A DNA stretch of 64,000 bases from Glomus cerebriforme (lineage: Eukaryota > Glomeromycota > Glomeromycetes > Glomerales > Glomeraceae), in assembly GCA_003550305.1 (NCBI GenBank), contig QKYT01000221.1, positions 57,802 through 121,801 on the forward strand, in the 5' to 3' direction. A program made the position numbers and the translations under genes. The notes beneath the pieces are model-generated. The model was not told where the DNA came from. It worked only from the letters and a program-made list of their open reading frames with translations, and ran no database searches. This document shows positions 12,018 to 24,327 of the stretch, one piece after another; the first letter of the stretch is position 1, and each line of letters begins with the position of its first letter.

Positions 12018-13898
12018 ATGGCAGCAATAGTATCTTATAATCCACTGGTACTGGCAGCATTTCAATGGACAATAAATGCTACTAAACAATTAATTGCAGA
12101 AAGGAGAAACCTACACCAGCAATTTGAAAGAATTGCAAATCATCATCATGACAATGTCTGATGGTACAGTACTACCAATTCCACCACAATTAAATTTCAC
12201 TCCACCAAGTGATAATGATGAAATGAGCATTATTGGAAGCATTCTTCCTGATGGTATAGCGCTACCAACTCCACCACAATTGAATTTTACTTCACCAAGT
12301 AATAGTAATAAAGTGAGAGTTGCTTCACAAATTGGAAGTATCCTTCCTGATGGTACAGTGCTACCAACGTCATCATCACAACCAAATTTCATTCCAGTAA
12401 GTAATAGTAATGAAGTGAGCCTTCCTTCTTTACAAATAACATTTAATGATGATAATGATGGTGAGAAAACCCCCTGATTTAGACAGTTTTCTAAATTCTA
12501 TGCTAACTAATACACAAAAATGGGATCTACCCTCAGGAAAATCCATTAATGAAATTTACTTTGTAAATATATCTCAATGTGCAGAAGTCTTAAAAAAAAA
12601 GAAAACACTAAGTCCAGTGAAAAGAACTACCTTAAGATATGGTATATCAAAGATCATAGATCTCTCAGCGCATATGTGAGATTAGTTTTTTGACATTGAT
12701 ATTCAGCACATAATGAAAGATCACATAGCAGTTTTAATGGTTCTTGCATTAGATGAAAAGGTGAACGCGTTCATTGCGGATGTAGAAAAGGTACATTTGT
12801 AAATGTGCATTAGGTATAGTTGGTTCAACTTACAAAGATTTCCATTTTTATATATAGATAGTACAGAAAGGAGGATCTAATGAGGCATACAAATATTGTC
12901 TTGAGAAGCATACCAACTCACCAAATAATACTTGTATTTATAAAATAAGCAAGATATACAGTGAATTGTATGTATTTACTTTATTTGCATTTAATATTTG
13001 TAGCTTATCTTGATTTGTCTCTTATTTGCTTTCATAATCTTTTCAAAGTAAAAGATGGTGATGATTTGTTAGATTGTAAAGAGGGTTACACTGAAATAGA
13101 CATTATTGTAAAGATATGCTCTTATATTGTAAAAGGACTAAGAAAAGGTCTCAGAATAAATTGCAAATAGTAACTAAGCATACTTTTTTGGTTTTTTGAT
13201 TCTAGCTAATGTATAAATCATAAATTTATATACAGGGGAGAATCTTTCTGTCCTATAAGCTGATCTACAAGTTATGAAAAGGGATGGAAATGTAACGTCT
13301 AATTCTTAAGTTCTTCAAGGACAGACCTTGGTGAATGGGAATTTTCAGCACATTGTATTAATGCAAAAGCAATTGGAGATCACTATTATTCTGCTAGAAT
13401 AAATCAATCAATATTGAATGCCATTTTAAGGCTAAACTTAACCAAGGAGCAAGTGAATAAAATGAAGATCTCCTTTTTGCAAATTTCTGGCATTTACAGG
13501 CAGATGTTATTAGAAGACTTAATAAATGACTTTTATGTTATTTTTTCTGGGATAATATTTGAGATACCTACCAAATTAGCTCACATTAAAAAGTTAAAGT
13601 CAACGGTGAAAATTTTTAAATACGTAATGGTAAGTATTATTATGGAATACTGAAAATGTGCAATGCAAGTTAGTTTTTTGGACATCAAAAAGTTCAACAG
13701 GAAATGTATGAAGAAGTCGATGGCATACTTTATGAACTAGACCACGGGTATAATTCACTCAATTATGTCTTCAATGTCAAGATTGTCAATGGAGCATCGC
13801 ATTACAAATCAAATTTTATTCATGATCCATGGTGGACACCAAAAAAAAATGTTTCTTCCCAATTAATAATTGCATTTGAAGAAATGGAAAGTAAGTAA
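12018..13898 (+). pseudogene. Decayed five-exon gene of a lineage-specific family, with internal repeats
   Basis: Starts MAAIVSYNPLVLAAFQWTIN at 12018, shifts frame near 12140 into a block with three copies of a unit like SILPDGTVLPTPPQLNF (12160-12430), and shifts again near 12470 into SFLNSMLTNTQKWDLPSGKS. Plausible introns: 12792-12857, 12961-13003, 13170-13235 and 13630-13700, all GT-AG. Later exons read LVWDKL-free, protein-like sequence: KGGSNEAYKYCLEKH, DGDDLLDCKEGYTEIDI, DLGEWEFSAHCINAKAIGDH, FEIPTKLAHIKKLK and FIHDPWWTPKK. In-frame stops lie at 12677 (TGA), 12683 (TAG), across the junction 13168/13236 (TAG), and at 13261 (TGA) and 13300 (TAA); all are one transition from Arg, Gln or Trp codons. 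The pattern matches a recalled Rhizophagus family of unknown function. A further donor at about 13891 suggests one more exon. Confidence 0.6.
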
Positions 13899-14264
13899 GG
13901 ATAAAAGTATTATAGATAATTATATTTGTGGGAAAAGCAGAGGAATTAATGATAATTTACGTCTATTAGATTTTATTATTTCAAAATAGATGATGCATTT
14001 ATTTTAGCCGGCCTCTTATATCAATAAAAAAAAAAAAAAAAACTTAATAAAGCATTTATTAGTCTGATCTTTGTTTTTATAATAAAAATATATATGTAAT
14101 TGCAATTCTTTTTTTTTTGTGATGGTAATGTAGGCAACTATGACTGATCTATAACTACTGTTATTTATGTGAGTTACAAATCATAATCCAAATCAAATCT
14201 AACATCTTATAATAATTTACCCTTTTCTTATGTATTGCAGAGAAGCATTGAAGATAAATCACAT

Positions 14265-14455
14265 GACTGATCATTCCGCCAGAAAATTTTCACCCCACGT
14301 GACCTTTAAAATTTGAGAGATTTTTTTTCAGTATGAAAATCCTATTTGTCATACATTATTTGTCACATACTTAAATTTCTTAATGCAGGTTGATAATATA
14401 TAATGCCAGCTGAAATTACGTGGAGTGAAAACTTTTTTGGCAATACTGGGGTAAA
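14265..14455. mobile_element. MITE with CACCCCACGTGA inverted ends, copy 1
   Basis: Left end has CGCCAGAAAATTTTCACCCC followed by ACGTGACC. Right end, in reverse complement, has TTGCCAAAAAAGTTTTCACT followed by CCACGTAA. A related copy at 58690-58915 shares both ends and the adjoining GGRGTAAATTTT. The CAGTATYGCCA-type termini suggest a Tc1/mariner relative. Target duplication is not clear at this copy. Confidence 0.6.
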
Positions 14456-15867
14456 TTTTCCTGAGGGAACAGTTTTTTATAATCCAAAATTTAAACTGAT
14501 CATGAGTTATATGGGTGGGACTGTGATAATGGGATTGTCAGATTAATCAATTTATGCTGACTATGAGGGTTGAGTAAGATATTAAAACAATTTTTTGCAT
14601 CTGCATAGTTTACAGTAATTAATTCAAGAGTAATGGACACTCCCATAACATTTTTTTTAAATTACATGCTTATGTAAAAATATACTGCTTATTCACATAG
14701 CCTGGTAATAATTACTTAATTGAAAGAATTCATTTCACTATATTTGTATTACAAAATAAATGAAAATATGATTGCAAAATAATTGGTTATAATTAAGACC
14801 ATAAAAGCAGAATGGTATAGAACTCAGATATCATATTAACTGGAATATTGTAATTTTTTGATTGAAATAACTTTGTGGGATTTTATTAAACCATATTTCT
14901 GTCACTAACCAATTAATTTTGTAATGTAAAATGCATTTAGCAAAAGAATAATTTGCCGAATTGTTAAGAAATTCGTTAAAGATTTAACATTGATGACTAA
15001 GGAATAAAAGTAACACATGACTATTACACAAGAGGTGATCTGGATTTCTAATTTCAAAATACTGTATAACTATATAAATAACGCATTATTTACTTTTTTT
15101 TTAGATATAAAAGATCCTTGCAAAAAACTTCTTTTCTCCTTTTTATTATTCCTATATTTTAAAAAATTTACCAATTTTTAAAAAATATTACAATCTTTGC
15201 CACCTTCATCTTTTCTCTCTGAAGAGAATGAAATACAAATTTTTATTATAAAAATGTGATTATTATTATTTTTTCTATTTCTTAAAACTAAATATTTTGC
15301 CATCAAGGAATAAAAAATACAACCTACAAAATGAAAAATAAAATTGGAAAAAAAAAATAATATTGGCTTAATTACTTGGTAAATTTTATTACTTTTTTTT
15401 AATAAAACTAAAATTTTTTATAAATTTTACCTTTACACTTAATAGAAGAGAAAATAAGTTTAATAATAAATTAAAGTAGTTTTATACTAATATTAAGTAT
15501 TAATTATTTATATTTCATTTGTCTTTGAATATCAATACTAAATAATAATTAAGATTCTTTATAGGTAATTAATGAGTAGAGATGTTAATTAATAAATAAT
15601 ACATTATCATGATTTAGTTTTATGATAAATATTTTCTAAGTCAGAAACTATTATATATTTTTTTTACAATTTTTATTTAACCTGCAATAATTATTTTGCA
15701 ATTCTTATAAATTATTTTTGATAATCAAATTATTTTCAAAATTAATTGCTCTTTAAACTTAAAAAAAATAAGCATGATAAACAAAAATTTGCATATTTCT
15801 ATTAAAGGATATATTAAGTAGAATTTAAGTAGATATTAAATTTTAATTAAATTAATATTAATCATTA
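14456..15867. other. AT-rich intergenic stretch
   Basis: Both strands show only short frames with no recognisable protein character, long A/T runs and no inverted repeats that I could define. Confidence 0.4.
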
Positions 15868-16060
15868 GGGCAGTGACATATATTACCTAATATTAGTTTC
15901 ATAAGAGGTTCCCCCCCAAGTAAGATTTTTTCAACCAATAATATTTAAATATATATATAGTATTAATTTTAACTAATAAAAATGCATAATTTTATGTCAC
16001 GTAAGATTTTGTTTTATCCTTCCTACCCCCTAAAATATTATCTAATAAATGTCACGCCCC
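15868..16060. mobile_element. PIF/Harbinger-type MITE, copy 2 (193 bp, TSD TTA)
   Basis: Nearly identical to the copy at 10844-11042 over its whole length, with one short gap in the C-rich segment. Ends are GGGCAGTGACATATATTA and the reverse complement GGGGCGTGACATTTATTA. It is flanked on both sides by TTA (15865-15867 and 16061-16063), a different 3-base target from copy 1, which shows an independent insertion. Confidence 0.88.
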
Positions 16061-16460
16061 TTAACATACTTAAAAATATTATTAAATTAATTTTAAGGAG
16101 ATTTTTTAGTATTTATTACATCTATTTTAGAATATCTATTAAATATAAATGTTATAATTTAATGTGACTTATTATTTAAAGTTTAATTATTAATATATCA
16201 GTTTATACATTTTTCAGTATACACTAAGTATATTATCGTAATATAAGTATATTTTAACTATAAAACAAATATATTTTAAAAATGTATATATTTTTTATAG
16301 GACAGGTCATTAGCAATAAATCAAAACTTATTAATTGATTGCCTGAAAATTTAAAAAAAGGATTTATGATAAATGTTTTATAATAAAGAAATTTCATAAA
16401 TTTTTTATGCTATTATTTCTATTAACATTATATTATTTATATTAGAAACTTGCTTGTAAC

Positions 16461-18438
16461 ATGGCACCTAAATCCATACCATTAGTTTAAAAAATATGCA
16501 GAGAATTTATATAAGATTTTAATAAGCATGGAAGGAGAATAAGATCAAAATTATCATATAATAGAATTTGAAAAGAATCAGAAGAAGATATTTTATACAT
16601 TGTTAAAGAAGTCCTTAATGTCTTGAAAGATATTTGAAATAACCTAGCATTTGATTCTGAATTACAGGAATATTAAATAAGGGGATGTATCAATCAACTG
16701 TTATAGTGCAGATTTAAGGATCAAAAGGATAAAATTGCTACAAATGCATGTTAAAATAAAATAGGTTAGGTTTCTACTACTTTATTTTATAGAGAAAAAT
16801 AAAGAAAAATGGGTAAAGAAATAAATTATGCTACTTCAAACTTATAGAACTTTTATGTTCAGACCTTTTTGCAAAGAAAATAATTATATTTTTGTGTTTT
16901 TAATATTTATTTTATTTATTATTGTTCAAAAAGAACTTTCTAAAAGAACTCTTTTCCACTAAGGGAAAATACAATTATATTTATATAAAATAATGTTTTA
17001 CAACTTATGCTTCTAATTTTTAAATATTAATCTAATCTATTCTAATCTTTCATGATACCTTCTTAATCCTATAATACTTCTTAAATCTTATTTTTCTCAT
17101 TTTGTACTATTCTTTTCTACTATTTAATAAAGTAAAAATTTCTAATTCTTCTAAGTACTCTTAATTACATCATTTAATTACATCATTTTAATTACATTAC
17201 TGCATATCACGTGATTTGATCTTATGTATTATCATTATATTATTACTATGCCTTCATGTGATTTATTGAGCATCATTTTTAACATTATTATTTTTAATTT
17301 CAGATATTTTTTGGTACTACACCATTATAATTTCTGTAATTTGAGCTTCATTAAAAAATCTTTCTATAGACACCTCATTTTTTATTAGTACATCAGAAAA
17401 ACAAAGTGTTACCAGTACTGATAGAAAAGAAGAAGAAAATTCAGAAAGACATTTAGATATTATATTTGTAAAAAAATACTAAGAGAAGATTTTTAAACTT
17501 ATATATATTGAATGCTTTTACTTAATTTGTAATCTACAAAAAAAGACAGATGATAAGATAAAATTATGGTGAAAGATTAATAATAGTATGTACTGGATAT
17601 TTCAAAGTCTTAAGCCTAACAAAGACTAGTTTAGAATCATAAGCATGCAGATAGTGAGTAATATTCTACATTTAAATGTTCTTGTTTGGGATAAGCTTAA
17701 TATTCATAGATCTACTATTTCCAATTTGTCAAAATTTCTATATAATTATCAAATTATAATTAAATTCATAGAAACTTTACTACTTTTATAAAATATGATA
17801 ATTATTAATTTATCCTTACTATATTATATATCAGTATTTTTATCAGAAAGATAAAAGGAAGGTAGTTCTATAATTTCTACTTTCAGTTAATGCAAAATAG
17901 AGTTTTTTTTTTGTAATTTATATTATGTACTATTATTTTTGTATTAACAAAGTGACCCTGATGGTTGATTTTACAAATATACTTTCCTGCAAAATAGATT
18001 TTTTTGAATTATGACTGACATAATACAAAGATGTAATTTGACAAAATTCATATATTTTATTAGTAAAAATTATGACTGTCATAATTGATTTTGCTTATGA
18101 TAAAATATTTTGACAATAGTTTTTTAATTTTGCTAAAAAGTATAATTTTCAGCATTACTACATATATATATTATAGATAATAGAATTCAAACTGATAAAA
18201 TTGCCTATGATCATGGAAAAGAAAATAATTATCAGATTATGAATGAACTTAAGTGCTATATCAATATCTGTTTGATTATAATAGAAGAACTTTTGAGAAA
18301 TTTATGCATGATATAGAAAAAAAATATAAAGAACAGGTTAATGCAAATAAGAAAATGCAATGTGAAATTAATGATCTGAAAATGCAGATACGAGAAGTAA
18401 AAGAGCTAACATCCATAAAATTAGATTTTATTCATTAG
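16461..18438 (+). pseudogene. Decayed gene in three coding blocks, unknown function
   Basis: Block 1 (16461-16768) starts MAPKSIPLV and keeps one register for about 100 codons, with seven stops and no frameshift; pieces include KHGRRIRSKLSYNRI, KESEEDILYIVKEVLN and CRFKDQKDKIATNAC. Block 2 (about 17370-17710, after a TTTCTATAG acceptor) reads KQSVTSTDRKEEENSERHLD, IKLW and ILHLNVLVWDKLNIH, with a TAA, a TGA and a TAG in frame. Block 3 (about 18180-18438) shifts frame once near 18250 and ends in a coiled coil (FDYNRRTFEKFMHDIEKKY, INDLKMQIREVKEL). Nearly all stops fit CAA, CAG or CGA altered by C-to-T. The blocks may be exons of one gene or three neighbouring fragments. Confidence 0.5.
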
Positions 18439-18473
18439 CTTGGATACTTTTTTTTCAAAATTTGATCCCAACC

Positions 18474-18835
18474 TATATATGTGACCAAAACTTTTTAACA
18501 ATAAAGTTTAAATCTGAAAGTCCAAATCCTGAAACTGAAACTTGGCCAAGGCCAAAAGTTCAAAACTCTGGCTGAAAGTCAAAAAAACTCTTAATTTCGG
18601 CCAGCATTATTGGATTTATATAACATTACACAAAAGCAATAAAATTTTATGTAATATATTTTAAATATAAGAATTTTTGTGTAATATAAATTTATAATGG
18701 TAGCCAAAATTATAATGCCAGCCTAAATTAAGAAAGTCTGAAACTAGTTTCAGAAAGAGATTTTTAAGCTAAAACTGGCTGAAACTCTGAAACTGAAATT
18801 CTGCCAAAACTATAGGTATTTTGACCACATGTATA
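18474..18835. mobile_element. MITE-like inverted repeat, 362 bp
   Basis: Ends TATATATGTGACCAAAA and, in reverse complement, TATACATGTGGTCAAAA match at 14 of 17 positions. Inner parts also pair: CTTAATTTCGGCCAGCATTA against CTTAATTTAGGCTGGCATTA, then ATATTACACAAAA on both arms, meeting around 18650. No open frame. Superfamily not assigned. Confidence 0.55.
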
Positions 18836-19695
18836 TTTTAACTCTTCTGAATCCTATGAGTATGGTTTGGGGGTATTATCAAATCAAAGACAATGAAGTT
18901 CTGATCACATAGATAGTTATCAATATTTGAATATATGCTACACCAATCATTAATATATAGGTGAAGAATATGAATTAGTTCATCTGAAGTGGATCTATTG
19001 AAAAGTACAATATAATTTAAGGTTTTTTTTATCAGTTTTGAGCAGTTAAAAAAGTTTTAAGAGATGTAAATATTGCTAATATTACTGTATTATCCTCTAG
19101 AAAAATAAGATTTAATCTTCTCCTGAACTTTCTTTGAATCAGCACATACAATTTTAAATATGATCACCATACCTCTCTCTAGAAAAAAGAAATTAGGATT
19201 TGAAATTTTATAATCTGAAATATAATATCTTTATAATGTGGTTTTGGGCTATTTGCAATTATCTGATATGCTGATTTGAGATATAAATATTTTGGCTTTT
19301 TGAGATAGTGACTGATAAGAACTAAATTATCATTTTTTATATAGCATATTTTTTTTTTTTATCATTAAACATGTAATAAAGCTTATTTCTTAATAATAGA
19401 TTTACAACTTTATTAGTTTTTTCTGAATTGGTATGACTATTGATTAGTAATATAAAGGACCATTAAGAAGTCGAATTTAATCTATTAAACTTTTTTGCAT
19501 CTTTAATCTCATTAACATGAAAAATGATTTTTCTGCCAGATTAAACTTTTTGACTTGATGTTTCTTATAATTTTTCATATTGCTTAATATTATACTTTAA
19601 AAAATATATAATAGAATTCCTTTTTTTTCATATTTATTTCTACAAATCAACAGATCAAAGAAGAAAAAAATACTAAGAAAATAATACTTTCTGAT
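18836..19695. other. Unassigned AT-rich stretch
   Basis: No sustained frame and no defined repeat on either strand. Scattered short peptides could be eroded transposon sequence but cannot be supported. Confidence 0.3.
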
Positions 19696-20033
19696 TTAGC
19701 TTAGAAAATTATTCAAGAACCCTTTTTCAATTAGTGTATGCCTAATATAGAGAAAGAGATCAGTGATATATAGAACTTTGATAAGGCATATACTTTGCTT
19801 CCTACAAATGTTCCGCTTCTTTTGATCTCACATCTTTTGTGATTCCAAATTAGCATTCTCTCAGTGATATAAACTATTGTGATGGTAGTGCTGAACTCTG
19901 TGAAATTCAAATGCAAGATGAAGTTCTTTATTATATCCATCAAATTGTAATCCATCCAAAAAATTCAGTCTATATGATAGGAATTTTTTACCTAGCAGAT
20001 CTTCAAAAATACTATATATCAATACTTATGTTC
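19696..20033 (-). pseudogene. PD-(D/E)XK (VSR-like) nuclease domain remnant
   Basis: Minus strand, ending at a TAA at 19696-19698. The frame reads [20 protein letters not shown], then [20 protein letters not shown], then [20 protein letters not shown]. This order matches a nuclease-like domain often fused to treble-clef zinc fingers in AM fungi: an Asp in a DGYN motif, an ExH/N followed by QHY, and a later LIxIPY strand (here LIKVLY). Two in-frame TGA codons interrupt it, around LYH-stop-ENAN and KM-stop-DQKK; both fit CGA to TGA. Only the C-terminal domain is left and no zinc fingers are seen upstream. The domain call is by recalled motif pattern. The open frame at 19731-19955 in another register is its shadow. 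Confidence 0.6.
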
Positions 20034-20126
20034 ACCACTTGTATGATAGCATAGAGATCACCATTTAAATTTTTTTATTATAAACTTTAATGAATACTCT
20101 TATTGATATGTATTATCTTCACAAGA

Positions 20127-21300
20127 CTAAAGATAAACATTATGACCATTTATTTGTCCAGTCTTTCCTAAACATTGATCACTACATTTTTTGGTATAAT
20201 CAATAGCTTGATCTAATTTACTATTAATAAAAGAAACATAAACAAAATGTACAGATAATATATTTTGGAAAGAATATCCAACCTTCTCCAGATCAATTAT
20301 TAACATGAGTTCTTCTTGCATAAATTTGCATGTTAGGCATATTCTCTATCTAAATAATATAAAACTGATTCATTTCTTATGATAATAATCTTTCAGATTT
20401 TATGAAGACCTGGTGATCATGTAAAGTTTGTAGTCCTCTTTTGATTTTCCATACCTCCTTCTCACTTTGCATTAGTAAGTAAGTAGTAGATAGTATTACC
20501 TTTCTTTAATATTATTTCATCTTTTTTAACTGGATGTTTATATTTTGTGGATAGTCTAGATTCTACTCATTCCAATGTAATAGTTTTCATAGACTTGAGT
20601 ATTCATTTATCAGATTCTAAATTCTAAATAAGATATATGGAATAGTTATTTAGATAATTAATAATTACTAGCAAAAATCTAACCCATGCTCTTATTAATT
20701 TAGAATCAGAAGATATCGATTCAATAGCATATTGAATTTTATATAAGATCTTAGAAAGTGTCTGATTGAAATACTTTACAATTGCAACTTCTTTGTAACT
20801 ATATAGGCCAATCACTCGAATGGTAATATTGTGTTTTTGCATCAATCAAGAAGTCTTGCCCATAAATTCACAACCATCATTACACTGTAAAAGCTACAGT
20901 TATGACAATAGATTATTAAAATTGTTATAAATCCTCTTAAATGCTTTAACAACCTCTGAACTTTTTTTCAATGTAAGAGAAACTGAAGCCTTATATCTGG
21001 AGGCATAGTCTACTATATTAAGCATCACCTTATATTTTTTCCTCCTATAGTGATCATGAGTAAGAAACAGTATATCACACTGATGTATACAATTAGGATA
21101 TGTTATTTATTCATAGCTAACTCTAGGAATGTACTTTGGAGAAGATTTATTGGTTTGATATGACTCCTGCTATTCTAAAAAAAATACAGCATTCATTTAG
21201 AGTAAACTGATATCTCTTTTTTTATATGCATTTCTTAAGGACTTAGAATTGAAATAATATTCAGTCAGATAATAATATATATTACATATTATAATATTTT
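20127..21300 (-). pseudogene. LTR-retrotransposon-type integrase remnant
   Basis: Read from 21300 downward the register gives a zinc-binding/linker region, KSSPKYIPRVSYE, then the core: HQCDILFL with the first catalytic Asp, IVDYASRYKASVSL, CNDGCEFMGK with the second, and GLYSYKEVAIVKYFNQTL, where the expected catalytic Glu (IVE) is Lys. Then come ISSDSKLIRAWVRFL, LSTKYKHPVKKDEIILKKG, YLLTNAK-stop-EGGME and VLYYLDREYA, ending with EELMLI at about 20321. At least ten in-frame stops are present; several are TGA where Trp is expected, fitting G-to-A, and others fit CAA/CAG/CGA to stop. Loss of the DDE glutamate by a GAA-to-AAA step fits the same pattern. No flanking LTRs were recognised. Confidence 0.72.
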
Positions 21301-21701
21301 TCTCAATTCTCTAGGCCTCATCAGGATCTATTACAATTTGTAATTAGCTCATTTTGTTTCCTTTTTTTCTCATAAATTTGAAAAAAGAAATGTTTATCCC
21401 AGAAGTAAAAGGAAAATGCTAAGAAATTTTAGTGAACTTGGTTTACCCAAATCATATAACTGAAATTTTGTATACTTTGACTTTTCTGAATGATTAATGA
21501 AGAAAAAGAGGGATTATTATGATGGTACTATAAATTAGGATAAAATACTATGCTTGGTCTAATATATTTACAGCTTTTAGATATGAACCAGAAGCTTTGT
21601 AGTGAATTTCAAGATGAGATTTTTATTAATAAAAGTAATGAGAAAAAATTTGTTCCCTCGTAAAGGAGCTTAAGCAATGTTATTAAACTATCTCATTATA
21701 G

Positions 21702-22320
21702 GATAATACTATCATAGTACATGAAAATGAGATAGAAGAACTTAAATTCCAAATATCTGATTTGCAAAAACAGCTTAGGGTATTACAACAAGATAAAAAA
21801 TTCAAAGAGGAAGCAGTATTTATTCAAGACAACTGAATTATAGAGCTTGAAAATAAGGTTGAAAGTCTTAAAGCAAGAATCCAGATTCTCATAGATAAAA
21901 AAATCTCAATAAATGCTTTAGATATGGCAATGTCTAATCTTATCACAAATATTAATAGAGGATTAGATCGAATTAAAAATCACATTAAAGGGGAAGGCAC
22001 GCCTATGCAGAATCTTACCAATATTATAGATGGTATCAGAGGTTTATTAAATACTATTCGGGTTACTTTACAAAATATTACAGCTGAGCGGGATTAATAT
22101 CAGAATTTATTAAATGAAACAAATGAGTGGGAATGGGTTCTTATATAGCAGTTGAGAGATACTGTATGAGAAATGAGAATCTGCGATTCCAGCAGTTATT
22201 AGATGAATTCTGAACTCAGACTGAAAGAACTGCGAGGGAAAGAGACAATACTCAAGGAGAGCAGAACTTGGCTATGCTGGCCTATAATAATGAGAGATAA
22301 GAATCCCATCACTAGATGTA
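21702..22320 (+). pseudogene. Gag-like coiled-coil protein remnant
   Basis: After a plausible acceptor (CATTATAG) the frame reads a strong coiled coil: IEELKFQISDLQKQLRVLQQ, ELENKVESLKARIQ, then DMAMSNLITNINRGLDRIKN, GEGTPMQNLTNIIDGIRG, and after one frameshift near 22175 NENLRFQQLLDEF and EQNLAMLAYNNER. This order is recalled from a repetitive coiled-coil family of Rhizophagus that behaves like a transposon gag. In-frame stops: TGA after IQDN, TAA in AERD-stop-YQNLL, TAG, TGA and a final TAA. It lies head-to-head with the integrase remnant on the other strand, so the two are not one simple element. Confidence 0.55.
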
Positions 22321-24327
22321 CTTATTAATAGTATCAATAATTTATTTTTGGATAATTTTTTTGATAACTATAAAATAGGGGATATTAATTGTTTCAGAAT
22401 TTTCAGAATAGGATAATATTGCAAATAAAAATCAAAATTTACCAATTAAGAATCTGAATTTACCAGCTATAATATTGATGATTTCTAATCATATTATATT
22501 CATGAAATACTTTTACGTGAAGATTTTACGTATAAAAGATGAGGTTTTACGAGCCAGCATATATTATATCTCCTCAATTTTGAAGTTAAGGTATGTGCAA
22601 TACTGCAAATTAATAGTTGGGTTCAAGAGTTAGAATACAGTATGTTCCGGTCTTAGAACACCGTGACATATTGATAATCCCCGAGTACCAGCTGGGCGGG
22701 TGAGAGTAGAGTTCGTCTTCCTTGAATATACTATATGTTAGTTATCATACGCAACAGGTTGGGTTCGTCCTAACTAGTTGTCAGGCTTCGTGCTGTGTAT
22801 GGTCCACAATCGCATAAGATAATTAAAAACGTGTTATACTAATACCCATTTCTTTTGAAATTTCTTCGGAATGTTTTACGGTTTCTGGAACGGTGGATAG
22901 AAAAATAATTCAAGATCATCTTGCAAACATAGATGTTGATGATGACACTACAATTTATGTGAGGAAAAATTCCTTTTAAAGAAATAACTCACTAATAAAT
23001 TAGCAAGTATTTACAAAGAACAAGATAGAAAGGAATGCATTGAGGAGTGAGGACACGTAAGTTTCCAATTACATGATTCGGTCGTTTTACATATTATTAA
23101 TCCAAACATATTATTACAATAGTTATGCATGGATCAGTTGTTTATCCCAGACAATATCAATCTGAACGAACCGTTGGTATGTTTCTATTCGGACTTTGTG
23201 CAAAAACTTCTCAAACTAGTAAGGAACTTGTTTTATCTTGATCTCTTTGTTTGTTATATCTGATATAGTGGCAAAAATCGTTCAGATTCAAACTATGAGG
23301 ACAAAACAGAACGTTCTGGGACGGCAAGGCATGCGATTTTTTATATTGGGTATGTCTAACATAAGATTTTACTGCAGAGAGACGAAAGATGCAGACGTGG
23401 GAGAGTTTGTTCTAATATCAAAGATTTTTAGTTCATGGGGTATGTGGTTCTAGACAGGCACATGCCAGGCCATAAGTAGATATTATAATCAACACAATTT
23501 GAACCCTCGTGAAGTTATCTGATTAGTACAGACTGAGACATTATCGTATTCATGTTGAAAGTATAAAAATTTTTGATCCAATAATATTTGTCCTTTGATA
23601 AAATTACATTCGGTTGCTATAATATTTGATGCGATGTTTAATATAAAAATACAAGTTGTAATTAAGAAAAAAAAAAATAAAATAAGAAATAAAAATTTAT
23701 CTATTTGTTGAAAAAAAGTAGACACTGTATGAAGGAGAAAAAAAAATGGATATTGTTTTTTTTTTGTTTGTATGTTATATGGAAAACGATGAAATCTAAA
23801 GATATGAATGTTTTTTTTTTAAAATCATAAAATTAATCCAATAACTAAGAACTAAAAAAGTAAATACAAATACATTATACACCATTATTTGACTGAGAAT
23901 TTTTTTTTTTTGTCTTTTTATATTGTCTAAACTTTTTTTTTAATAAAAATTCTATTAATACACAAAATTTTTTAGAGAACAAATTTTTTTTTTTGTAAAT
24001 AAATAAATTAAAACTTTTGGTTGAAAAAAGAAATTCCTTATCACACAAAAAAATATATTCACGTAATTTTGATCGTATAAGGCTAGGAGGATTTTTTTGA
24101 TGTTGGAACTTGAGGTAGTCGGTAGGAGTAGCATACCAATGTGCCAAAAGCATCCAGAGGCAATCATCACATAGGATCCTCGGACAAGGAGCTTGTGGTA
24201 CTTGACGTATGATGTTTGGTAGGAAGCTTAGATCGATGAATAATCGATTTCATCAACGGATGAAGGAATGATTCTAGAAGAATTGAAAATTTAAACATAA
24301 GCAGTCTTATAATTACTGTCAACATCA
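22321..24327. other. Intergenic stretch with weak coding traces
   Basis: 22620-22830 is clearly richer in G and C than its surroundings (CCCCGAGTACCAGCTGGGCG) but has no frame; it could be part of an LTR or other repeat. 22837-22980 reads SECFTVSGTVDRKIIQDHL and DVDDDTTIYVRKN before a TAA. 23127-23240 (starting MHGSVVYPRQY) and 23238-23453 are open but unrecognised. 23460-24327 holds long A/T runs and no supported gene. Confidence 0.3.

Noticed and set aside
23489..24170. Minus-strand frames of 71-92 codons upstream of the MITE at 24328
   Set aside because: Low complexity, driven by poly-A/T tracts; no domain or splice support.
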